Shown here piece after piece: positions 54,968 to 64,000 of a stretch of 64,000 nucleotides of DNA. The position numbers and the translations under genes are program-made. How positions within the stretch are numbered: position 1 is the stretch's first letter; each line of letters starts with the position of its first letter. Where the stretch lies: the NCBI GenBank assembly GCA_958295665.1, contig OY282558.1, forward strand, positions 138,426,577 through 138,490,576, read 5' to 3'. Under the pieces are notes generated by a model. The model was not told where the DNA came from. It did no database searches and saw nothing but the letters and a program-made list of their open reading frames with translations. Source of the DNA: Tipula vernalis (taxonomy: Eukaryota > Arthropoda > Insecta > Diptera > Tipulidae).

Positions 54968-55036
54968 AGTTAGCTCGGATGGTTGGCTCATGGTATAAAT
55001 AGGAAAGTCGATGGTTCGATGCTCGCTGTAGCCAAT
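54968..55036 (+). tRNA. tRNA-like segment (possible tRNA pseudogene or SINE head)
   Basis: TTAGCTCGGATGG at 54970-54982 resembles an RNA polymerase III A box, and GGTTCGATGC at 55013-55022 fits a B box, about 30 bases apart. I could not fold a convincing acceptor stem or assign an anticodon, so it is not a functional tRNA call. It may be a diverged tRNA or the head of a tRNA-derived SINE. Confidence 0.35.
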
Positions 55037-56836
55037 GTTTTTATTACAATTATTTATTGTGAACAACGAAACATGTTTATACAACAACGCTCCAAATTCT
55101 TAATGATCTAGTAAAAACAGGAACATCCGAGATGTAGCGTACAAAGAAAGGAAGGCTTGGTTTAATGAGTCAAGAATAAATGAATAACGACACAAATACA
55201 TTCACAACACCGCCCGCAGATGATGAATGATGACGATTATGACAAGCCATAAAATGATATGTCCAAATGATTATGCAAGCGGACAGATTTAAATAAGTAA
55301 AGTAAAATCAAATATTAAAGTGTATAAAAGTAAAGTGAAATAAAGTCGTCAAGTGACATAAAAGTATACAGTGTTTTTAATTGCAAACTCCGGACGAACT
55401 CAAAAGCCCATTTCGTAACAATATTATGCTTTGTATAGTAGGAAAATCTGTGTTTTTTTGGTTTTCCAACAGTCTTAATCCTTCACTTACCCTACTTGAA
55501 AATATAGAACGTTTTACACTCATTCAGAAGCTTTATTCAGGGTGATTATTTTAACCTGCATTGAAAGCTTCTATATCTCGAAAAATAAGCAGTCTAAATA
55601 CATTAGTTCTAAAATTAGCCCCCCCCCCCTCCTTTGAACTCTCACATCGGTACCCCTACTTTTTTTAAGATTCGGATTCTACGGAAAAATACTCGTACGT
55701 GGCATTGGCCTAAAACATTGATGGAGCCGTAATCGTCGAAATTCCATTTTTTTTTCGATTTCTCCTACTGAGAACCTATGGCAACGATTCTGCAATACAT
55801 AATAACACGTTTCCATTGTAAATACTCGAAATTAGTCTTACTACAAATTGTATTTACTTTTCAATTACAATTCAATTAAAATTGCCGCCAAATTGTGTGC
55901 TGGACAATTATCATGTTGAAATCACATGTTCTGTCGCACTTCTAAGCTCGAGACTTGTAATATTGGCAGTTCATTTTTCAAAATGTCTCGTTACATTTGA
56001 CCATTCAAGGCGCTTTTAATAATTAAGAGCCGATGAGATTGTTGCCAATTATTCCACACGGCACACTGACGAGTCGAAGGACACTGATGTGATTTGTGAG
56101 AGACGACTCGTTGGAGAACAATGCGTAACTTAACACTGACAAAAAGTTATCCGATTTTCGAAATCAACGGTTGATACTTAAAAATCTGGAATCGCGAGCT
56201 ATGTCTGTACTTATAAGAGGATTATGAGCCACTTGAGCCCTTACTCATATCTCTTATTCGTAACTTTAAGTTTGATTACCAGTATATGAATACAACTAGG
56301 CGTTTGAGCTTTTATTTTAAAAGATAATTTTACCCGCAGTTTTAGTAAAATTGTAACTTATGGTTCTTAAATAAAGTCAATACATGATAAGATTACATGA
56401 TTAACAAAGTATTTGTTAGCAAAATGTTTTCCACACAGTAAATGTTTACCAAAAGGAACAGTTTTAATTGTAAACTTTCAATCTATGAACCAACGGCCTC
56501 TCTCTAAAACAAAATTACAAACGTAGCCCACACTACGTTTAATAGTATGAGCTTTACAATTTATAAAAGAATAAAAAAATTATGGATTTTAACGTTTTAA
56601 TATTCATTTAAGACATTTACTTGCTTTTAAGGAATAACTTTAACTGTTAAAATGTTTACTAAACCAAAATGTAACTTTTTCGACTCTAACTAGAACAATA
56701 AGCTCTATGTATTAAGGCAGGGATACATTCTGAGCTTAAGTACATAACTAAATGCGTTTCAGATTTGTAGTGAATGACTGCGAAACTGACATCCGGTCAC
56801 GATGCCACCGCGAAATAGTGCTATCTGCTAAACTAC

Positions 56837-57480
56837 CTAAACTGCCAACTGCATCACAATATGGAGAAACCATCTCAACATCTCCCTGTGAGTTTCATAC
56901 CTTTTAAAAAAAATTAATTTCGAGCTCCTTACTTGGTGAATCACAGATTCAACTGCCTTTTCGTTTTCTGATGCAATTAATCTATCGTCAACATAATTTA
57001 CCACCACTATACCAGCCAATTTCAAAAATCAAATTTGCAATGGGATTCCTCCTTCAAGCCACAGAATCCTTTCGATATTTTCACATTCGCCGACTGCCGT
57101 CATCATATGCCATTCACACATATATAAATATTTTCTTCCATCTCGCTATTTAGAAATACTGTTTTTATATCGACTCAGCCTCATCCACTTTGACACTGCC
57201 AGTGGTGTCAATATTGTTTGAAACGATATGAGCTTGTCCAAATTGAATAGAGCGTCATTTCCATAACCCATTTCGTAATATATGGCGTCACAAGTACCAT
57301 CACATCCATTTTTGCATTTCAGCATTTAAATCACCTTCGCTCCCATTCTCATTGTCCTTGTTATCATCAATTTTGAGTGCTGTTGATCATTGTTTGCGCC
57401 GATTCCACAATCGCTCCATTTCTTATTGAATCATCTATTGAAATTTCATGCACCACTCTACTCGTGTGAACCCCACTTAC
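56837..57480 (-). pseudogene. Ty1/Copia reverse transcriptase relic
   Basis: At 57025-56837 the minus strand reads GIVVVNYVDDRLIASENEKA, the YVDD catalytic box of Copia RT with the usual leucine after YVDD replaced by arginine. Upstream, near 57150, a run equivalent to the KTxFLNSEMEENIYM motif appears across a frame change, and IYYEMGYGNDALFNLDK precedes it. ISIDDSIRNGAIVES near 57440 may be the start of the RT region. Other domains are missing. Confidence 0.65.
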
Positions 57481-60349
57481 CATAACTAAGAATCTGTATT
57501 GTTTTAAAGCTTCCAACTAGAGAAAACTCAACAATAAAACCTTCCTCGGCAATTTAATCAAACAAAATAGCTTTTCAGCTAGCTTTAAAGATTTACAGAA
57601 AAGATTTGCCGAATTTTTCGATTTATTACTAATCGATTGTACTTAATACAATGCTCAATAATAAAAGCTTTAGCTAGACCATTCAATTGGAGTTTCTAAA
57701 CTTTAATAAAACAAGCTTATTACCAATTACCATTGCGACATTTTTTAAATAATCTAATTCTGTTAATTCATTAATTGTAAAGGTTACGGAGCTTCTGTGT
57801 ATACATTGTTCAACAACACTAACTAACACACCTGCCATTGAGAGGACTCAAGTGAAAAACCTATGTATTTAGTATATTGCAACTACAGCATATTGAATCA
57901 TAAGAATACTCAAAGTTTCGTACGGAGCTTTTAACTAAAGATGCTTAACACATTTTGAATATATTAAAATTACACCTTAGCCATGCTAGAACTTTTGATT
58001 GCAAAAAATTAAAAATACTTAAAGCTCATTTTGAATTGAATTATTCAAGCTTGAATTAGCATAAATTATTATTATCAAGCGAGCTATCAAATTTGAATTT
58101 TATTTAGTAGCTTTGAAAATATAAAATCATCAAACAATAACACTGACATAAACTGAAACTATCGAAATAGAATGACGAAAGCTCTCTGAAAGACAAATAA
58201 ATTTGCCAATGAACAATTAGTTGATAGCCTGATTGAAAACGCTTCGAAATAATTGAATTTCTTCACAAAACAAAACGCATATCGGAATTTGTCGAAAAGC
58301 CTGCGAAAATTATTCTTACTTCTAAATGAGCTTTTAGTAATAAAAATTTAAAATTCAAGAGAATTAGAACTTTTATATTAGAAAGCTTTACATTCGAATA
58401 ATGTATCACTCAGCAAACTCTGCCTTTTATCTCAGCTTTTAATTCGGTTCGGAGAGTTTTAAACAAATATTTGTTAGAAAGCTTATGCGACTTAAGTCCT
58501 GCAATTTGTCTAGATTGTGTAATCCAAACTTCCCTACTAAAATGGAAACCATATCACCAAATCCGCTCAGCGCGTTGTAAAAATTAAAAGCTTTAAAATA
58601 ACTTTTGTGCTTAAAAGCTACCGATGATATTTTAGAGCTTTTAACTAAACGGTTTAGAATACATTTATTATACCAAACAGTTCATTTCTACATAATTACA
58701 ACTGGCTGATACGTTTCTATCACGTTGTATGAGGTATTCCTGTTGATATTTTATGATTTTTGTTATGTACATATCTGATGTTTGATAATGATTATGTTTA
58801 ATGATAACATAAATATAACATTTTTCATCTAGTTTCAGTTTATTTCGAACAACATTGAAAATTATAATTCCTTAAGATGTTGTTGTTATTTTTGTTGTTG
58901 CTTCTGGTTTAGTTTTTTTTTTTTTTATATGTATGCTGCTTCCACATCTTTATGTATTTCCAAGAATTCTTTATAATAATAAGATTTGTGATTGAATAAA
59001 TAACTAAAGAATATAATTATACAATTAAAATAAAATAAAAATTACAAAAAAATATTCAAGAAATTAAAAATTCTATAAACATAAAAATTTAATGAAATTC
59101 ATTGAATTTTCCAATGAAAACAGCAACAACACAAAACTGATGCTGTGCGAATGATACATAGTCATTGACCTGAACATTGTAAATTTTTATTGAATTGTGG
59201 TGTTGCATAAAATTTACGGAACAAAATAATTGATGGTTTTCATCAGTTTTGATAGGCTCGATATTTAAATAGCAATAAAATATTGTAATTTATGTGGCAA
59301 ATTTTGATTGCTTAAATTTGTTCACGTTTTCTGAAACCATTAATGTGCTTCATTGTGGTTGCAGGCGACCTAATTATTAAATCGACATACTGGTAGTAAC
59401 AATACACTTAGGTACCGGCAAGGCACTACTTTTAACAAAGTTTCCTAAACAACAAGGGACTTTTCTTGGGACCTTAGATAAAATAGCCTTTAATCTAAAG
59501 CTAATTGTTTCTGTTATGACTTTTATGACAAATCAGATTTTGTGAGGAAAACTGTGAATGTGGAGTTTCCATAAATTCCTAAAATTTTTTGACATTAAAA
59601 TGTGATGGTGTGGATGAAGACGTCTCTCAAGTTAAACAACAACCCAACTATTTTCGTACTATAATCATTTAAAGCTTCATTGAAAGTATGTTGAACATCT
59701 AAAACCGATTTTATAATTTTTAATGAGCATTTGAAAGCTTTTGTCAATGAAATCTCAAAACAATCCAAAGATTTTTATAAATTTTAGGTGTTTAATCTTC
59801 TTTATTTTGGAAATTGGAAATTTTTATAGTCAGTCAGAGAGAGGAAAGCTTTATTTGGTTTTAATGATATTTTTTTAAATTCATGAGTTTAAACCAATTA
59901 GCGACAAGAAAAAAATACGCGAGTTTTCTTTATAATTTTTTAAAATAAGTAAAGCTTCGGGAAATGTGATTAAAGATCTGAAAGCTTAAATTTTAAATGT
60001 TTTCAAAAATTTTGTATAAAAAAATGAATTTAACATTTTAAAATAAAATTCTCTAGGTCAATTATGACATAAGATTGTTGAAAAACTACAAAATTCTGTT
60101 CTTCTTTGAAAGTTTCGCCATCAGTAATAAAGAGCTTTTTAAAAATGTTGAACTATTAAATAAGTTTTTTTCCTAAATTAACCTAAATAAAATTTAAAAC
60201 GAATAACCCTTCACATTTAAACTTTAAATATGCCGCAGCTCCGATGAAAGCTGAGATGTCACAATAAAGCCTCAACTAATCTGAGCTTGTAACAAAGAAA
60301 ATTCGATTTAATATTTTGTACCCGTAAAATCGAAATTTTTCGACGAAGT
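57481..60349. other. AT-rich non-coding interval
   Basis: No gene or element recognised. AGCTTTTA-type words recur (for example GAGCTTTTAACTAAA near 57926 and 58632), continuing the pattern of the 53-57 kb region. A run of T occurs near 58915. Confidence 0.5.
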
Positions 60350-61480
60350 TGAATAATAATTTCGCTAGTACTAGGTTTGGCCAAAATATTTTTATTTAAT
60401 TTCACCAACAACTTCTTCAGAAAGCTGAATGATATATTATAGAAATAAGTAAATTATCAAGTAATTTCGAACAATTTTCAATAATATCAAAAAATCCTTC
60501 AATCTGTAAAATTACAAAAAATCTCGAAGAATTATCACCAACATCAACAAAAACTGTGAATTAACTGTAACATCAACGAGCAGATAATCTCGAAAATCTT
60601 AAAAATTTTGAATTATCTTCAATGTTATTCTCGAAAATATCGAATAATCTCGATATACAAGCAACCCAATTTAGCCATTCAAGGAACTGGGAGTGTCAAA
60701 TATTCTCTAAAATGTCACCTATGTAAATCGATATCCTCCAAACTTATGCTAGGCAGATCAATAATTCTGTAACAATATGCAGCTAAATCGCTTGCAAATT
60801 TCGAGGGATATCGGAAACATGAATAACCTCAAAAAATTCAAAGAATGTGCGAATTATATAAAAATATCGGTAATCACAAAAAATTTCGAATTCCCCGAAA
60901 AACTCGATTAAGCTCAGGATTCGGCGATAATCTTAAAAAATCAAGAAATTACTACAGATATCGCACAAATGTTGGGCTCGATTCGTTGTATTTGCTTTTC
61001 GTTCATTCTGCTACTATTTGTATACGCAAAGTAGAGATTTCCTTGAAATAATAGAAGAATAGACCAAAAGAAAAATGGAAGATATCCAGTGAATCGGCTC
61101 CAATATCAAAATTTCATACTATTTAAATCCACAAATCTGCATAACTCCAAGGACCTCGAGAAAAATTATGAAAAGTCAAAAAATGTAACAAATTCTTGTT
61201 ACATAAAACTCAGTGAGAGAAACTCTATTAAACTCTAATAACCTCGAAAAGCTCGATAATCTTAATATTTTCGAGAATTACCAAATTTTTATGAAATCTC
61301 ATAATTAGAATTGTAGAATAATCTTAAAAAATCAATAAATCACCAACAATCTGTAATAAAAAGACGTCTCAATGTTACTCAATTCAAAAGCACAAAAAAA
61401 CATTTCTCTCGAAAAAATTACTTGAGGACGTCGCATAATCTCGAAAATATCGAATAACTTTGATATCAATATACTTAACC
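60350..61480. repeat. Degenerate repeat region rich in TCGA-containing words
   Basis: Words such as CTCGAAAAT, TCGAATAATCTCGATAT and AATCTTAAAAAAT recur many times at irregular spacing (for example near 60588, 60640, 61250, 61440). No clear unit length could be measured by eye. A similar word set is found at 37090-37210 and 6290-6350. The open frame at 60845-61051 lies inside and has no motifs. Confidence 0.5.
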
Positions 61481-62101
61481 CTAGTCAACCCCGGAAATCT
61501 AGGTTAATCCGAACATCTCAAACTGTCAGATTTCAAGAGGTTCACCTCTCTCTAGCGCTTCTTAATTTAATCGAATGGTACTGATCGTTACCAATAACCA
61601 AGGTATGTCAATAACAAAGTGGAGAATAGAGGTGATGCTAATGACAAAGATTTATTTAAATCATTCAGAAAATTCCAGTTCCAGCATAATCTACATATAC
61701 ACTCAAAAATGGTTTCACAAACTGAACACGAGCGTTTGGTAAATCAGCCATCTGTTGTTCTTCGCTTTTTGGCCTAGATTTGAAACACTGCATACATTGT
61801 CTTACAACATGACTTGACTTTACTTAGCAATAATGTGGTTATCCAGCATGATGATATTTAACGTGGTTTTCTTCGATCATTTTACGGACTAGTAAAAACT
61901 TTGATGGTAATATAATTGCAGGCTTGATGTTGTAATCGATTGCTGCACGTGAGAGTCTTCCACCAAGTCTTAACAGCCCATAAACGTCGGTGAATTAAAG
62001 CTAGAATGCATAAAATATAAAAGTAAAGTGAAAAGAAACAAAACAAATAATCGACTTCGAAAACGTCACGTAAAGGAAACGTCAAAAACCATGTGAATTT
62101 C
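61481..62101. other. Non-coding interval, possibly the 5' LTR of Gypsy 5
   Basis: Lies directly upstream of the primer-binding site, where a 5' LTR is expected. A second LTR would be outside the window, so it cannot be confirmed. Confidence 0.35.
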
Positions 62102-62111
62102 TGGTATCATA
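62102..62111 (+). promoter_or_regulatory. Putative primer-binding site of Gypsy 5
   Basis: TGGTATCA at 62102-62109 matches the start of a primer-binding site complementary to initiator-Met tRNA (TGGTATCAGA), diverging after eight bases. The gag ATG follows at 62124. Confidence 0.45.
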
Positions 62112-62123
62112 AAGTTTTAAATA

Positions 62124-62796
62124 ATGGATGGATTAGAGCCACCTAACTATTTAAATACATCGGCGGAAGATTAGGCCAGTAAATGGAAAAACTGGAAACA
62201 ACAATTTAATTTTTACGCCACAGCAATGTCTGCGACGCTGATAACATGTATAGGTCCAGAAGTCATCAGAATATACGAAACGTTTCAATTGAAGGAGGCT
62301 GAAGTTAATCAAAAAAATAATTCTGGAAAGGTTCACCGATCATTTCACGCCAAAAACTAACTTAACTTACGAAAGGTATGTTTTTAATATTTTAGTTCTT
62401 ATTTTAGAGAAATTCTCTTCTTATTTTAGTTCTCAAGCCATCAAGTGTAAATTCGGTGAATTAGAACAGGATTTACTTAAGGATAAAATATTCATTGGTA
62501 TAGCTTCACAAAAGCTGAGAGAACGTCTTCTCTCAGATGATAAGTTATCATTAGAAACAGCGGTTAATTTGTATCGTGCTAATGAAGTAGCAATAAAGCA
62601 ATTAAATACATTTCAAATTCCGGAACAAAAACAAGATGTTTCGGAAATAAATAAATCAAGAAAAAGCGGCGTGCAAGCGACTACTACAGCAAAGAGTAAT
62701 GGCAGTGCAAATACCTCGATCGTTGATCCAGGCTTACCCATTCAAAATTTTATACTCTGCTCGATTGCAAAAAGGGATTCTGGCAGATTCCGGTGA
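62124..62796 (+). pseudogene. Gypsy 5 gag
   Basis: Starts MDGLEPPNYLNT, then WKNWKQQFNFYATAM and LITCIGPEVIRIYETF, the usual opening of an insect Gypsy gag. A segment with TYERYVFN is followed by about 50 bases that do not fit, then AIKCKFGELEQDLLKDKIFI, SQKLRERLLSDDKLSLETAV and YRANEVAIKQL, the second half. A TAG at about 62173 and a frameshift near 62310 break it. The end near 62790 lacks the zinc knuckle. Confidence 0.78.
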
Positions 62797-62819
62797 CCCA
62801 GAGAACTCAAACGTATTTG

Positions 62820-64000
62820 ACATTAGCAACACCATGGTAGGTACAGCTGCCTCCGATTGCCGTTCGGATTAGTCTCGGCACCGGAAGTTTTTCAACAACT
62901 TATGAGTACAGTGTTGGAAGGATTACCTGATACGGAATGTTCTATGGATGATATTTTAATACATGCAACTACCATTGAACAACTGGGAATAAAAACCAAT
63001 AGGGTTTTAAATAAAGAAAAATGAAAGATTAATCAGACATCTATAAAATTCTTGGGCCATATTTTATCGGCAAACGGTCTAGAGCCAGATAAAGAAAAAT
63101 TAGTGCTATCAATAATCTCGAAACACCGAAAAATGTTAAACAATTGCAAAGGTTATTGGGAATGGTAACATATGTTGAAAAATTTATACCAGGATGTTCA
63201 GAATTAACAGCGCCATTAAGAGGACTCTTAAAAAAGAATGTCGAGTTTTATTGGAATTTATTGGGATGCGATACATGAAGAATCGTTCAAGAAAATAAAA
63301 GTGGCATTGACGCCGCCACCAGTTTTAGTATTTTACGACGTTAACAAGGAGGTAAAGTATCAGGACGATCATCTAGTCGCACATGCATCAAAAGCTCTTA
63401 CCGATACCGAACAAAAGTTTCAGAAAATTGAAAAAGAGGCAACGGCAATCAGATTTGCAGTTAAAAAAAGTTCCAAGAGTACATATATGGTAAAAAGCTA
63501 TTAATCGAGACGGGTCATAAACCATTAGAAACGATTTTGAAAAAACCTTTGCAATCGGCTCCGGCACGACTGTAGCGAATAATGTTCGAAATAATAACAT
63601 ATTCGCCACAAATAATGTACAAAAAAGGAACCAATATACCGATAGCAGATGCACTTAGCCGGGATTGCAAAACCAAGGTCCAAAACGATATGGAAAACTT
63701 AGAAGTACAAGTATTGCTGCCCATGTCCAACAATGCCATTGAAAGTTTAAAAATGGACACAATGAATAATCCAACGTTACAAAAACTAAAAGAACGTATA
63801 ATCAAAGGTTGGGAGCAGGAACAATCAAATGTAAAGTCTGAAACAAATTTTTTTACAATTTTTCTGAAGAATTAGGCATTTATGATGATATAATTTTCAA
63901 AGGAGAAAAGATATTCGTTCCCGAAGCTCAAATACATAAAACTCTAACAGCAACACATAAAGGCATGGAAAGCACGACGAGCAGAACAAGGCAAATGTTT
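62820..64000 (+). pseudogene. Gypsy 5 RT, RNase H and integrase start
   Basis: RT: CLRLPFGLVSAPEVFQQLMS and CSMDDILIHATTIEQ (DD catalytic box, usually YIDD), then KFLGHILSANGLEPDKEK. RNase H: EESFKKIKVALTPPPVLVFY, LVAHASKALTDTEQKFQKIE and, in another frame, MYKKGTNIPIADALSRD. The N-terminal half of RNase H with its first aspartate seems deleted (EV followed by QDDHLV). The last 100 bases give YDDIIFKGEKIFVPEAQIHK and HKGMEST, the opening of the integrase zinc finger. Confidence 0.82.

Larger units (their letters stand above)
53201..56836. other. AT-rich non-coding interval rich in AAGCTT words
   Basis: No coding similarity. It contains the perfect hairpin at 54395-54510 and the tRNA-like segment at about 54968. 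The block starting TTTGGAAGCTTTCGTTTTAA near 53480 resembles that starting TTTGGAAGCTTTTATTTTAA near 54539, suggesting diverged repeat copies. Confidence 0.5.
62102..64000 (+). mobile_element. Ty3/Gypsy element 5, internally deleted, running off the right edge
   Basis: Order: primer-binding site, gag, then (protease missing) RT, RNase H and the start of the integrase zinc finger at the window edge. It differs in sequence from Gypsy 1, 3 and 4. Frames change several times. Confidence 0.82.

Overview
The window looks like a transposable-element-rich, AT-rich piece of an insect nuclear genome, quite possibly a fly, although the species cannot be fixed from the sequence. I base this on the mixture of element families (Helitron, BEL/Pao, Ty3/Gypsy, Ty1/Copia, and LOA-, R1-, Jockey- and CR1-type LINEs), a 72-base spliceosomal intron, long microsatellites and the absence of any bacterial-style gene order. 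I found no convincing host gene. Every long real reading frame belongs to a mobile element, and nearly all are broken by stops, frameshifts, truncation or internal deletion.

Layout. 1-3690 (-): Helitron with a PIF1-type helicase open to the left edge and a Rep domain split by an intron. 4242-5527 (+): decayed cut-and-paste transposase. 7060-10065 (-): decayed Ty3/Gypsy element. 10620-14410: a jumble of a second Helitron (-), a BEL/Pao protease piece (-), a third Helitron (+) and a Gypsy RNase H piece (-). 14480-16750 (+): LOA-like LINE followed by CCTAA repeats. 16750-21700: non-coding, with a (TA)n tract and an inverted repeat built of about 160-bp units. 21720-25200 (-): longer LOA-like LINE with RNase H. 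26826-27626: palindrome of about 800 bp.

28035-35203 is the most striking part. From left to right it holds a (GTGGGT)n array, an R1-clade LINE (-) with a poly(A) end, a second (GTGGGT)n array, a second R1-clade LINE remnant (-) and a (GT)n array. This resembles insertion of R1-clade LINEs into microsatellites.

35369-37090 (+): internally deleted Gypsy. 39390-41212: two small LINE reverse-transcriptase pieces (-). 41235-45110 (+): the most complete Gypsy, with gag, protease, RT, RNase H and integrase all recognisable but frameshifted. 45373-50800 (+): two copies of a Jockey-like LINE on either side of a BEL/Pao relic. 50821-53200 (-): CR1-like LINE whose ORF1 keeps a PHD-type finger. 53200-62100: mostly AT-rich non-coding DNA with a perfect 56-bp hairpin, a tRNA-like segment, a Copia relic and a stretch rich in TCGA words. 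62102-64000 (+): another Gypsy running off the right edge.

The genes do not work together as a pathway; each block is an independent element relic. I see no evidence of a new multi-gene system. The observations most worth following are the microsatellite-flanked R1 LINEs, the long inverted repeats and the intron in the Helitron Rep gene.
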